DNA of 64,000 nucleotides. Source: Tubiluchus corallicola (lineage: Eukaryota > Priapulida > Priapulimorpha > Priapulimorphida > Tubiluchidae). Under the pieces are notes generated by a model. That model had not been told where the DNA came from, searched no databases, and worked only from the letters and a program-made list of their open reading frames with translations. The stretch's first letter is position 1. Each line of letters starts with the position of its first letter. The stretch is taken from contig JAQGDQ010000389.1 of the NCBI GenBank assembly GCA_030141605.1, positions 145,592-209,591 of the forward strand, given 5' to 3'. This document shows, one piece after another, positions 12,601 to 24,081 of this stretch. The translations under genes were made by a program, and so were the position numbers.

Positions 12601-15600
12601 TACTGTTGTCGCCTAAAACTATAACAAACAAATTTGCAAACAAAAAAACTGAAAATTATTTATGCTACAGCGGGATAGAAATTTTCTGAAGCAGCCGCCA
12701 TTAATTTGAAAATTATGATGTAACCGGTGGCCTTCGTGACTTTTCATAATCGCATCATGGCTTTCCGTAAGCGGTGCTTCTGCAGTTTTACCTGTGTTAT
12801 GTTTGTACAAAAATAACAGAAAAACGGCAGGTTTTGTTTTGCTTCTGACAGAAGTTGACAACATGCTGCTTTTCTTCAGTCAATGAACGACGTCATTGGT
12901 GAAAATGGCCGTTTAAAACATGAGCTTCTAAGCGTGAATGTGGAAATCGCACGCGGCGCTTATCATCCTCATTTACAAATCCTTCCAGGATTTCCCATAA
13001 ACATTGAAATAAGCCAAACTTTTTGTTAAGTAGAATTCAGTGTGAAAGTACATGGCACACTTCCAACTCTAGTAATCTAAATTTAAAGCAAAACTGAACC
13101 AAACGTTAAACTTGATAGATTTCAAAAACGACTTTCGTGAAAGAATAATTACCCGACAAACACAACTTCGCATACATGCTACTAGTTCTTCACTGTTACA
13201 TGCATTCCGTTATTTGCTAGTTAGATGGGCACTAGCGCCTGCATTTCAGAAATGCGTTGTACAAAAAATCATGTGCTGTACGTGTCAGTGCAGATATGTT
13301 AGTTTGTGATGAACTGCACACGTTCAACAGCTCATGCTTGAGCACAGCAGTAAATTTGAAATTTGAATTTTTACTTAAAACTTGCCTAGTTTTAGTACAA
13401 TACACTGAATTATATTTTACAAACACGTGCAGCACGTTCGTGGAATATTTTTGATGATGAAAATTATGTTAGTTTGTCATATCATAAATAGTTGGGATTG
13501 CATGCCATTAATTAAGTTTTTAATCTATTATTTAATTATTTTTAGCTTTTGCTAAACCTGCAATCATCAGAAACACTTTTGCAATATTAATTTGTTAAAA
13601 TGTATACATTTTATCGGACTTGAAAATGGGGCAGTATAAGAGAAATCATCCTGTCTTCCTTTAAGCTTTAGTATGATATATAATTACAAAGAAACCAGTT
13701 TTGCCATTGATTAGATGTCTTTTTGCATGTTGGTTTTAAGTATGGCTTCATGTCTTGTCAACACACGTAAAAACAAAATGGTCAATTTTTATTTTTAAAT
13801 CAAAATTTAATTATTGTTGGCTCCAACCATCATTATGTTAACAGTGAAGAGAAAAGAATTGTAAAGAGAAATCGTAATATTCATCCCAACTTTCCATGTT
13901 AAGTTATATTGCTCATCTGTTGTGTAATTGAAGAAGAAGAAGTTTCGTTGTGTGACATTGATTTATCAAAAGCACGTTATTGATTTTACTGATGAGATAA
14001 AGTAATTTATCCTTTTGCTAAGTTGTGAAGAGAGGACTGCAAATGCACTGATTATTTTTTTATACCTTACCCATAGTTATCCAAATTGCCACAAATGACT
14101 TGTCGTTGAAATTGCGGCGTGTGAGGATCGTCGCGGGAGTTTATGTTTACAAGTTTTATGCAACATTACTGCCGATGCAAGCCCTGTATGCAAAAAGGCA
14201 CTTGTAAGTGGTATAAAGTTGCAAGACTCAACTTCTGTGCACAACGCGACAACCTATAAGTGATAGAAAATTTCCAGACGAATTTTTTAGCGTGATTATG
14301 AAGCGTGTTTTGTGAGTTAATCAGTCTAATTTAATATTGATATCAAAATTGCTAATTAAATTTTACTGTGATTGCAGGTAGTAATTATGGTAGTTGACAG
14401 CACAGATAGGGAACGACTAACGACCGTGCGAGAAGAGTTGTATTCAATACTAGAAAATCAAGTAAGCTGAATACTTATGCAAACAAACCTTAACTAAAGT
14501 CAAATTTATGTGAACAATCCTTAGCCAAAATCAACCTTATGTGAACCAACCTTAACCAAAATCAAATTTTTATGAAAAAACTTAACCAAACTCAAACTAA
14601 TGTAAATGAATTTTGTCCAAAATTAAGCCCATGTGAACAAACTTTCAAACCTTAATCAAAATCAAACTCATGTGAGCAAACAAAAACTAGAATCAAACTT
14701 ATGCGCACAATCCTCAACCAAAATGAAACTTGCGTGAACAAGCCTTAGCCAAAAATCAAACTCATGTGAACAAGCCTTAGTAAAAATCAAACTCATGTGA
14801 ACAAACCTTAAACTTATGACACAAACTTTAGCAAAACTTGAACGTACAACACAAACCTTAGCCAAACTTAAACTTATGACACAAACTTAAATCAAACTCA
14901 TGTGAACAAACCTCAACTAGAATCAAACGTATGCGCACAATCCTCAACCAAAATCAAACTTACGTAAACAAGCCTTAGCCAAAAATCAAACTCATGTGAA
15001 CAAGCCTTAGCCAAAATCAAACTCATGTGATCAAACCTTAAACTTATGTGAACGAACCTTATAAAAACTAAGACTTTTGACACAAACCTTAACCCAACTT
15101 AAACTTATGACACAAAGCTTAGCCAAACTTGAACTTATGACACAAACTTAAATCAAACTCATGTGAACAAATCTTAAACAAACTCAAAACTTGTGTGAAC
15201 AAAGCTTAACAAAAGTCAAACTTCTACATATTGGTCAGGACTTGTGTAACTCACTTCTAGTTGGCCCTTGTATCTTCTTGGAAAGAAACTGTGACAGGAA
15301 ACTATTAAAGTCTAAGAAACGTGGACACGTAACAACCCAATTAACATATTTCTCACTGAATTCATAATTCGTTTTATGCTTAACAGCTTTTGTTGTTTCT
15401 CATGACAGTAAATCTTCTTCATACACCCGCTGCTTAAACTTGTGATTAATTTATATGTGCTGTTTATACTAAGCATAAAATCATGATACTGAATGATGGA
15501 TATTTCCTCTCGAGACTTCCTGACACTTTCAATACTCTGCACTTTATGAAACCTTGAAATGTTTGATACAGGCTGTGATGTGTAAACAGAGAATTGAGCA

Positions 15601-18600
15601 TGTTTCCTTACACTTTTTATGTATCATCATTAAAGGGTTCGAAAACAAACAATGGACTTTCTTTGTCTACAAACTTACAAGAATTTTCATGATATTTTTG
15701 AGTTGGTTTAAAAGCTCGTAAAACATGTATTTTTTGAGCTGGTTTAAAAGTTCATAAAACATGTATTTTTTGAGCTGGTTTAAAGTATTAAAACATGTAT
15801 TTTTTGAGCTGGTTTAAAGTATTAAAACATGTATTTTTTGAGCTGGTTTAAAGTTTTAAAACATGTATTTTTTGAGCTGGTTTAAAGTATTAAAACATGT
15901 ATTTTTTGAGCTGGTTTAAAGTATTAAAACATGTATTTTTTGAGCTGGCTAAAGTTTGTCAAACATGTATTTTTGAGCTGGTTTAAAGTTCGTAAAACAT
16001 GTAGTTTTGAGCTGGTTTAAAGTTCGTAAAACATGTATTTTTTGAGCTGATTTAAAAATTCACAAAACATGTATTTTTTGAACTGATTTAAAAGCTCACT
16101 AAACATGAATTTGTTTATTTGGTTTAAAAGTTCGTAAAACGTACCTTTTGAGCTGGTTTAAAAGTTCATAAAACATATATTTTTTGAGCAGGTTTAAAGT
16201 TCGTAAAACATGTATTTTTTGAGTTGGTTTAAAGTTCGTAAAACATGTATTTTTTGAGCTGGTTTAAAGGTTCGTAAAACATGTCTTAAGACTTGTTATT
16301 ACATTCATATCAGGCGATACGAAAAAAATGTACGAAACTTTTGACGAAGATGTTATAAAGAAAAAATAATGGAATCACTTGAAATTTAGCACAGTGATGC
16401 TGTAGACAGTTATGCATAAACACAAAAGGTCATTCCTATAGATTTTTAAAATCTTAGAACTACAAAGTCAAAAAACAAATGCTGAAAAACAGTTCTACAG
16501 CAAATTTACGGCAAGTGCTCTGTGTGTCCACCATTTTAACTGCAAAAAAAGAAGAAGACGTCTCTTCCAACAGTTGACATACTTTGTTGGTTCTTTAAGG
16601 GGCATTTGGTCCTAGAACTTAATCATTTTTGCCTTTATTACTTTTCTAAACCAAGTGGCTCTGTACGGCCATCATATAATTTTTCTGGGAAAACACAGGA
16701 TTTTTTATAGACTTTATTTTCTTTGGTAAACATCAATATGTAAATTGGTTGATTGATTTATTGTTATTTGCTGTTTTTTAATGGATGATTAGTTGGCATT
16801 GCACCGGCATTTAAATTCTTAACATGCAAAAGCTTTTTGGCCGTTACGGAAAAACTGCTAACAATGTAAAATGTGTGGCCTTTGCTGTCAAAAGTTAATG
16901 TGTCGTAATATCATACTGTGAAATTCAACTTTGCGGAACACTTGCTTTCTAGTATTATTGTAGTCTAAACTTCCGTACTTTTTTCTGTGCCACCCAATAT
17001 ATTTTTGAATATTAGTTAAATTGTACTGTGAAATTCAACTTTGCAGAGCACTTGCTTTCTAGTGTTATTGTAGTCTAAACTTCGGTACTTTTTTTCTGTG
17101 CCACCCAATATATTTTTTAATATTAGTTAAATTGGCCTGTGTTTTTTGTGCTTTGTTTACCAGATAGTATTAACTTAGTAAAAATTCGAATTAGTTAATA
17201 TTCTGGATTAAAATTATGAAAAAATGAATTTTGTTTGCATGACAGGTAAAGCAGTGTTCACATTTGTATGTAGTTTTTGTAATACTTGCCAAACTTAATG
17301 AATTTATGATTCTTTTTTCTCCATTTTTTAGGATTTAGCTAAATCCTGTCTACTCGTTTACGCCAATAAACAAGATATAAAAGGTTCAATGTCGGCGGCC
17401 GAGATTTCCAGGTATCTAAACCTAACGTCCATCAAGGGTCATCCGTGGCACATACAGGGCTGCTGCGCACTCACCGGAGAAGGGTAGGTATTGGGTGAGC
17501 GGAAAAATTGCACATTAGATTGGTTTATAGCTTACATATAGCTTTAGTAATTGTATCTACATCTTTCTGTATGAATGGTGAATGTTCTAAGAAAAAATGG
17601 AAGTTTTATTTAGTTACTATCAAAAACACACAACTATCTACCTTTACAATTTGTAAACTAGAGTAGCTAATTACTAGAGTAATATATATATTCGTATCTC
17701 GTTTTGTCGGACAAAGGCGGGGAGACGTTTGTCGGAATTTGCCGATTGTCCCTATTTACCGATACTAAACTAATACAGTAGGTACCGTGTATTAGACTCA
17801 CGGTAATGTAGAATCAGTTGCCCAATTGTTCCTGGTACGGGCCGTTCCTATGCAAAAGTATATAAAACTGTCTGCAATTGACTCAAATAACTCCGCGTCT
17901 ACTCCTATGCAAAAGTATATAAAACTGTCTGCAATTGACTCAAATAACTCCGCGTCTACTCCTATGCAAAAGTATATAAAACTGTCTGCAATTGACTCAA
18001 ATAACTCCGCGTCTACTCCTATGCAAAAGTATATAAAACTGTCGGCAATTGACTCAAATAACTCCGCGTCTACTCCTATGCAAAAGTATATAAAACTGTC
18101 TGCAATTGACTCAAATAACTCCGCGTCTACTCCTATGCAAAAGTATATAAAACTGTCGGCAATTGACTCAAATAATTCCACGGCTACTCCTATGCAAAAG
18201 TATATAAAACTGTCTGCAATTGACTCGTATAACTCCGCGGCTGCTCCTATGCAAAAGTATATAAAACTGTCGACAATTGACTCGTATAACTCCGCGGCTG
18301 CTCCTATGCAAAAGTATATAAAACTGTCGACAATTGACTCGTATAACTCCGCGGCTGCTCCTATGCAAAAGTATATAAAACTGTCTGCAATTGACTCGTA
18401 TAACTCCGCGGCTACTCCTATGCAAAAGTATATAAAACTGTCGGCAATTGACTCAAATAACTCCGCCTCTACTCCTATGCAAAAGTATATAAAACTGTGG
18501 GCAATTGACTCAAATAACTCCTTATAATTGACTCTAAACCACTTAACACATTTATTAAATCACTTAAACCAAGTGTCATTACACGCTGCTTGGATGTAAA

Positions 18601-19744
18601 CAAAGTGACGGCCAGCCAACTAGCGGTCAGCTTGCGAAACAACGGACTGTGTCCGTAGTATGCGGGACTTTTTAGCGGTCAAAATTTTGTCCGATTCTTC
18701 CGATATGCGTAAAAGCAAGGTCCGGCAAACCGAGATATGAGTGTAATGGTTACAGTTGGCCTTAGATTTAAGGCAGATAGGCATATTTAAACAGAGTACG
18801 AGTAATTAAGTTATCACCAACTGCGAATGTTGTATCTGTAGAACTATCAAATTAGAATTAAATTAAATTAAATATCAAATTAAAATTTGAAACATATTTG
18901 AATATTTTAGATTACACCAAGAGAACGAGTCTTTCTAAGTTTAGATGTGACAGTTATGAATTGCTCATTTCTACTAATAAATTTAAATTTGACGAAGCCG
19001 ATATTAATAGGAAAACGTGTATTTGTGTAACATGCAAGATCAGAGTGGTGAATTTCACTATGTGTTTAGGTGCCTGTACTTCCAACATACCGGGGAAGTG
19101 TATATTAAAGCATATTATTATAGGACGCGTAATACTTTAAAATAAGAACAGCTTTTTGCAACTGCCAACGCAAAGCAATTATATGATTTAGCAAAGCTTG
19201 CTAGTTTTGCTATGATGTCAGAATAAGTCATAAGTCATTTATTTCACATTACACATTTACAATGGTTACATATACAATATCTATTGAAAGGGCCTACAAT
19301 GGACATAATACAAATAAAAAATACTGCACAGGAAAAGCCTCAAACACTGTTCACTTATACACGAAGGTAAATGTGTTGCGGGCAATCAAAAAGCAGGGCT
19401 TGTTAGATTGTTCCACACAGTGATAGAAAAAAAAGTAATGGAGATAATCTGAAAATTTAAAGTGAATCGTGATAAAAAACATTAGTGCTTAAAATGGAAT
19501 GATGTAATGAATGAAGCTCATATATGGGCTGATATAAAAGAATTTAATCAGATTATTGTAATTTATTTTGCACAAGTTTATTTGTTATTTCTACTTGATA
19601 TTTTTGTAAAAAGTGTCTTGCTAGTATTTGCTGGAATGTCTCTTCTGCCGTAAGAGATCTGAATAAACTTTGAACTTATAAACTTTTGCATTTTCCAGGT
19701 TATATAAAGGACTGCAGTGGGTTACGACAAAACTACATCATTGA
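2652..19744 (+). CDS. ARL5: ADP-ribosylation factor-like protein 5 (small GTPase), six exons
   Basis: Exons: 2652-2697, 9263-9323, 11913-12060, 14378-14461, 17332-17483, 19699-19744 (537 nt, 178 aa; human ARL5A has 179). All introns are GT-AG and the phases close. ARL5 is an Arf-family GTPase of the trans-Golgi that recruits the GARP tethering complex for endosome-to-Golgi traffic. Seen: Gly2 after Met for N-myristoylation (MGILITKLW), P-loop GLDNAGKT at 23-30, switch I region HTSPTIGSN at about 43-51, switch II WDIGGQE at 65-71, G4 NKQD at 125-128 and G5 CALTGEG at 158-164. All nucleotide-binding motifs are intact, so it should be functional. Odd: the 3' end of exon 3 with its donor is the founder of an 11-copy minisatellite (12014-12540), and introns 3 and 4 also hold other arrays next to exons. 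Upstream, the promoter is shared with the TMEM214-like gene. Confidence 0.96.
3676..4942. mobile_element. TIR element with arms over 130 bp, in ARL5 intron 1
   Basis: The left end begins CTGAATAGAAATTTTC and the right end is its inverted form, finishing CTATTCAG. Similarity continues inward through the TTACCGCCGTTCACTTGAA region to AAACTAATTCAAA and the CTGTAGCTTA/TAAGCTGCAG pair, at about 3676-3822 and 4806-4942. No transposase frame is visible. A SINE has inserted in the body. A diverged relative may lie at 12655-14290. Confidence 0.75.
3925..4187 (+). mobile_element. tRNA-derived SINE with (ATT)n tail, nested in the TIR element
   Basis: Pol III promoter: A-box-like TAGTGGTAATG at 3934-3944 and B-box-like AGTTCGAACC at 3972-3981. 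These are followed by a core with CCAAAGACTT and AAATGGTACC, and a tail of TTA/ATT repeats to 4187. The same core follows the tRNA-like head of the SINE at 27482-27740. The core resembles my memory of the Meta-domain of some animal SINEs; that link is not verified. Confidence 0.75.
4943..9262. other. Remainder of ARL5 intron 1
   Basis: No coding exon was found. The stretch holds TA-rich microsatellites, dispersed repeat pieces (5460-5660 inverted relative to about 8480-8560; 8626-8690 resembling 14140-14210), a second CRE-like GTGACGTCAT at 8291-8300, and the polypyrimidine tract and acceptor of ARL5 exon 2 at its end. Short open frames here (for example 7060-7515) resemble nothing known. Confidence 0.5.
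6138..6747. repeat. TA/TATG/TATACA microsatellite cluster
   Basis: Two blocks of alternating TA with TATG and TACA variants, at about 6138-6237 and 6521-6747, separated by AT-rich DNA. Frames reading through them give only Tyr/Ile runs and are not genes. Confidence 0.9.
10101..10543. mobile_element. piggyBac-type MITE, copy 1 (TTAA target)
   Basis: Bounded by TTAACCCTTTCA on the left and TGAAAGGGTTAA on the right: the TTAA duplication with CCCTTT ends is the hallmark of piggyBac elements. Inner subterminal repeats carry GTATCC/GGATAC. The copy at 32822-33288 is the same sequence in opposite orientation. About 443 bp, no transposase. Lies in ARL5 intron 2. Confidence 0.8.
11285..11675. repeat. 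21/42-bp minisatellite in ARL5 intron 2
   Basis: Tandem units of 21 bp of the type CAAATTTAGGACAATAATCA, organised as 42-bp pairs (GGACAACGATTGT alternating with GGACAATAATTAT). It ends about 240 bp before exon 3. Because 21 is a multiple of three, both strands stay open for over 100 codons; these are not genes. Confidence 0.9.
12014..12540 (+). repeat. 47-bp minisatellite founded on the ARL5 exon 3 end and 5' splice site
   Basis: The first copy overlaps the last coding bases of exon 3 (to 12060). Each later unit of 47 bp (two of 46) starts GTGAGTCC, repeats the exon text TACGAGCCGCCTGGCACA and ends TTTTTCAAATACTCAG, so every unit is bounded by GT and AG. About 11 copies; the last (after about 12520) has decayed. 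Reading past the first donor meets a stop within two units. Confidence 0.95.
12655..14290. mobile_element. Repeat-derived block in ARL5 intron 3
   Basis: 13120-13670 is the inverted counterpart of 29340-29890 and partly matches 52430-52930. The left part (12670-12800) resembles the ends of the element at 3676-4942, and 14140-14210 resembles 8626-8690. Probably one or more non-autonomous DNA elements; the exact ends are not resolved. Confidence 0.5.
14470..15225. repeat. Degenerate ~30-bp minisatellite directly after ARL5 exon 4
   Basis: Irregular units of the form CAAACTCATGTGAACAA plus CCTTAGCCAAAAT, beginning within about 10 bp of the exon 4 donor (GTAAGC at 14462). More diverged than the other arrays, so probably older. 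It does not contain exon sequence. Confidence 0.85.
15690..16290. repeat. 33-36-bp minisatellite in ARL5 intron 4
   Basis: About 17 units of AAACATGTATTTTTTGAGC plus TGGTTTAAAG with a short variable spacer (TATT, TTCGT, TTCAT). Confidence 0.9.
16912..17136. repeat. Tandem duplication of about 113 bp in ARL5 intron 4
   Basis: Two nearly identical copies, each opening TACTGTGAAATTCAACTTTG and ending near TATTAGTTAAATTG, differing at a few bases. Confidence 0.85.
17687..18745. mobile_element. MITE family A, copy 2, expanded by an internal minisatellite
   Basis: The right end GCAAACCGAGATATGAGTGTA and a decayed left end (TTCGTATCTCG) match family A in inverted orientation relative to copy 1. 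The element is about 650 bp longer than its sisters because 12 copies of a 57-bp unit fill 17846-18527. Sits in ARL5 intron 5. Confidence 0.8.
17846..18527. repeat. 57-bp minisatellite inside MITE copy 2 (about 12 units)
   Basis: Unit contains CCTATGCAAAAGTATATAAA followed by CTGTCTGCAATTGACTC and a variable ...AACTCCGCG block. Single-copy versions of this segment exist in the other family A copies and at about 51452-51510, which shows the array arose inside the transposon. Length 57 keeps frames open on both strands (233 and 127 codons); these are not genes. Confidence 0.95.
19210..19500. repeat. Dispersed repeat B, copy 1
   Basis: Begins near CATAAGTCATTTATTTCAC and is almost identical, in the same orientation, to 57240-57530. 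Ends are not defined and the type is unknown; the opening resembles a retroelement 3' end in reverse. Confidence 0.7.
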
Positions 19745-20344
19745 TGAACGGCGTTAGTATTGACAGTTCTGACACTTGATTACGGGTGCTATCAACTAAT
19801 GACTAAACATTGCATGAGATGTATATATATATATATATAGCGTTAAGTACTCTGTACTGTATTTGAGTGAGTCACGGAACAGTTTATGAAGTATTTGGAT
19901 CAGGTTGTGGTGCTGGTGTCACCATGGGAAATCGCAAATTGTCGGAGACTACAGTTCGTTTTCGGTTCTGTGAATGTGATCATAGGCAAAAGATGTGAAG
20001 TGAATTCAGCAATGTTTTTGGCCTAGTTGAACGATCTTTGTGGTTTCGTTAGGACACCAGGGGTCGCCTCGGCAAACAGGAGGTGCCCGGAGAGCCCAGG
20101 AAACATTGCGTTTAGTTTTTGCTTTGATGTTCTTCAGTACTTTGATGTTGGGGTTAACGAGGCGCTATATTTGGTGAAACAGTCATGAATATCTGATTGC
20201 AGGTATATTGATGAATTTGATGGGGGAGGAGGTGCCTGGATATTATGTTTGCTCACTCGCAGAGATTTTACACAGATTTTTAAACTTGTTTGGTTGGATT
20301 GCTGAGTTTGTGACATCGCATTGTGTTGCGATTACGACGTTATT

Positions 20345-20850
20345 GTTATACCTCAGTGTCATTGTTCTTACGCGGAAGTAACATGGATGCATTGTGGACT
20401 AGTTTCAGCCATTGTTCTTATGTGGAAGTAATGTGCCTGCATAGTGAACTAGTTTCAGTCATTTTTCTTAAGTAGAGGTAATGTGGATGCATTGTGGATT
20501 AGTTTCAGCCATTGTTCTTATGTGAAGGTAATGTGGATGCATTGTGGATTAGTTTCAGCCATTGTTCTTGTGTGAAGGTAATGTGGATGCATTGTGGATT
20601 AGTTTCAGCCATTGTTCTTAAGTAGAGGAAAAGTAAATGCATTGTGGACAAGTTTCAGCCATTGTTCTTATGTGACGGTAATGTGGATTTGTTGTGGACT
20701 AATTTCAGCCATTGTTCTTACGTGGAGGTAAAGCGGATACGTTGTGGACTAGTTTCAGCCACCGTTCATATGTGGAGGTAAAGCGGATACGTTGTGGACT
20801 AATTTCAGCCATTGTTCTTACATGGAGGTAATGTGGATGAGTTATGGACA
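20345..20850. repeat. ~52-bp minisatellite downstream of ARL5
   Basis: About ten units combining CAGCCATTGTTCTTATGTG, GAGGTAATGTGGATGC and ATTGTGGACTAGTTT, with moderate divergence between units. Confidence 0.9.
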
Positions 20851-21169
20851 TGTTTTAGCCAAGTTTTTAATGCCTTTGTTGTACAGTTATTTCTCTACCA
20901 AGGATTGCATTTTTCTGTAATCTGTCATTTATTCTGTGGAAAGCAAAGTCAATGGTTAATGAATGGATGGATCAGAAGTAAACTTTCTCCTCATATCTGT
21001 GCCATTAATGTCGGCTGATTTTTCCTGATTAATACTTATCAGATATTTGTCATTGACACACTTGGTTTATTTTGTTGTTGAATTTATTTTTGTGGCTAAA
21101 TATTGTTCGCTTTCCTTAAATTGTACCTTGTACTTCCAAATTGCATCGGAAAAGCTTTTCTCTAAACAG

Positions 21170-21503
21170 TAGGGGTGAGCATCGAACGTTCGAGTTCGAT
21201 TAGAACGAGTTTTTTTAATTCTAACTCGATTCGAATCCAAAACTATAGATTCGAATAATTCAGCACTTCAATCACATATGTTCCTGATCACTAAAACGAT
21301 TGAAACATCATGCAATTAGAGTGATTTAGCTGTGATTTCTGTGCACAATTTTAAAGAAATTACTAGTCGCTTTATTGCAGAACAAAATCTAGTGACATGC
21401 ATGATCTTTGGTAAGACAAATTTTTACTGTGGTTCGAAAACTAGTTCGAAAATCTTTCAATCTCAATTTGAATTCACTTTCTGGTAGAGAATGCTCACCC
21501 CTA
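21170..21503. mobile_element. hAT-type MITE with near-perfect 8-bp duplication
   Basis: TIRs TAGGGGTGAGCAT and ATGCTCACCCCTA; flanks CTAAACAG and GTAAACAG agree at 7 of 8 positions. About 334 bp, no coding capacity. Single related ends occur at about 34309 and 26690. Confidence 0.75.
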
Positions 21504-21956
21504 GTAAACAGGGATGCTACAGAAGCGGAATTTCATTTTGGTTTGCCGATAATTGCACTTTTGGTTAAGTTTCAGTTTCAGTGAAATTTATTAAGTTTCT
21601 TAGCCGCAATTTCGGATAATTTTCGGCAACATTTTTTCGAAGTTTTACTGGTATTTATCCAATTTACCTTTTGTCTCCCCGATCTCAAAAACCGCTGAAA
21701 ACATTTGGCTAAATTAGTTCAAATAAAGCGAAAATTTCGTTTACGTAAAAGTTTGTCACCTTTCTTTTTCTGGCAATGTGGCATATCTTCAGTGCTGATG
21801 ACTGTAAAGTTTTAGGGTTTCCAAGCCCAGTCAACAGAAATTTGAAACCACGTTTGAATTTACTTGAGCAAAACTTTTATAATTTATGAAATATAGGCAA
21901 CAAAATGTCTATAAAATGAAATTTTTATTTTTAACGAATCATTATGATCTTTAAAT

Positions 21957-22272
21957 GTTAATCATTAAAGATAGCTAAATCCATAATAATTATATCACAT
22001 TTTCTAAGGTAAGCCATTAAAGATAGCTAAATCCATAATAATTATAACACATTTTCTAAGGTAAGCCATTAAAGATAGCTAAATCCATAATAATTATAAC
22101 ACATTTTCCAAGGTAAGCCATTAAAGATAGCTAAATCCATAATAATTATAACACATTTTCTCAGGTAAGCCATTAAAGATAGCTAAATCCATAATAATTA
22201 TAACACATTTTCTAAGGTAAGCCATTAAAGATAGCTAAATCCATAATAATTATAACATATTTTCTAAGGTAA
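21957..22272. repeat. ~52-bp minisatellite (six units)
   Basis: Highly uniform units: ATTAAAGATAGCTAAATCC, then ATAATAATTATAACACATTT, then TCTAAGGTAAGCC. Confidence 0.95.
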
Positions 22273-23811
22273 GAAGCCACTTTATCAAACTTGAGATTCT
22301 ATGTTGTAAAACTACTGTGTCATTTTTTGTGTTAGAGTTTTTTATCAGTCATTTTGCATCACAGCAATTAAAAGCAAACAAACAAAAAACAAAATATTTT
22401 ACGTATTTTAATTTTTTTTAGTTTTAATAGTAGTTGGTTTTCCAAAAATGTTTCTGTTCGGTTTTCATTTAGGTATCGCTTTCCTAAGTTTCACAAATAC
22501 CGGTTTGTGTTTCGGTTTGTAAATTCAGTTTCTGTAAGACTCCTGTTTGTCGTAAATTGTTGAATAAGCAAGAAAATGAGTAAAAAATGTTGCATGCATT
22601 ATTTGCGCAAGTCGAAAATTTTTTGCATTATTAAATTGCCCAATGCTTTTACAGTGTTACTCATAGACATGTAGAGGATTATATGCCAAGAATTCACCAC
22701 TTATGTGAAATGATAGATTTTGCAAACGAACTGTATAATATCTTGTTTAGTTAATTTTCAACAGTGTAGGATTCAAATTTAGTGCAAAAACGTATTAAAA
22801 TATAGCTTGAAATTTTTGGATTAAATATGTTCACGTATTTTGTAACATGAACTGAGTTGATCAGCCTCTTCTTATTAGTAACTAGATTGTTTTACTGAAA
22901 AGAAGGTCGTTGTTTATTATTCTAGTTTAAGTAAAATTAAAGGATCCACCTTGAGTGCATGGTAGGTAAAGTAGTATTTATTTTCGTATACATCTTCACT
23001 TTGTTGTAAGTATTGTAAATAGTCTTCTGTACATAACTACAATGTGCCATGTGTTAGTCAAATTTTCCCAATTGTGAACCCGTGTGGCGGCGTTGGAGTT
23101 TGTCGGTTTTGTCAATTAATTATGTCTGGTGTTTTGCCTTGTAAGATATTTCATACATCTGTTATCGATAATTTAATCTTGATCGCACAAAAGTGTCAAT
23201 AGATGGATTTAATGCAGAGTGAAGGGTAGTAAAATTCAATCCCAAATTTTTTGCGTCAGTTGCTTTCGGCTTTGCGTAATAAGCTTTTAATAAATCTTAT
23301 TAGTTTGTGATGGATTTGTAACTGTTCTTGGAGAATTATTTTCACAATGTCATAGATTTTGTTTTTACCACAATCATCTAACATTATTGTGGATCAGTAT
23401 TTGCAGATACTCAACTGTGCAAAAGTCGTTTTTTTCATTAGTGGACTGCTGCAATTGTACATTTAGGAAGATAGGTTTGCTATTATAATATTATTTAGAT
23501 GTAGTAAAATGCTGGTTTATCTTTATAGCTGTCATAACTTTCTTATGTGTCAATTGTACAGACCACAAGCTAAGTTATTTTTTGAAATATGTTTGTGTTT
23601 TACGTATGAATTACTTTATTACTTTATTACTAAATGGACATATCATTATCGTTACTATTGTTTCCCCACATGTTTTATGTACCGGCTTACGAGTAGGTTC
23701 TAAATGATACCAGATATCCCTGACGGTTCTCATTGTGGATAATGATTATTATCCATAAGACGGTAATGCTTGTTGATGTTTCAGCGATTGTAACTTTTAT
23801 CTTGTAATAAA

Positions 23812-24081
23812 TTTGACTCTGCAAACTAAGCTTTTTCTTCTTGCGTGTTTTTGTGCTTTGCTGTACTTTTTGTAGTTTCCTCTCTCCTCGTGAAATAATT
23901 TGTTGGTTCTAAGTAATTTTCAGTTTAATTCTCTACCACAGGTGGCGCGGCACGTAATTCAATATGTCAGCGCCTTGTCTCTTAAACTTGTGTTGAAAGT
24001 TACAACTTGCAAATAATCGTGTTTTGCTTTTACTCACTTGAGTTGATGATTAGTCAAGTAAATACCTAAGCAACGTGTAAA
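23812..24081 (+). promoter_or_regulatory. ARL5-FAM185A intergenic gap, presumed FAM185A promoter
   Basis: About 270 bp between the last ARL5 poly(A) signal and the FAM185A ATG. It includes a local GC-rich patch GGTGGCGCGGCAC at about 23941. No TATA box at a convincing place. Confidence 0.35.

Larger units (their letters stand above)
19745..23811 (+). other. ARL5 3' UTR and downstream region
   Basis: No further coding exon was found. Candidate poly(A) signals on the plus strand are AATAAA at 21722-21727 and at 23806-23811; the last would fit the end of the transcription unit just before FAM185A. The region contains two minisatellites and a hAT-type MITE, listed separately. Confidence 0.45.

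Noticed and set aside
17826-18527. Open frame of 233 codons with 19-residue repeats, and a 127-codon frame on the other strand
   Set aside because: 57-bp minisatellite inside a MITE; open on both strands and without a sensible promoter or relatives.
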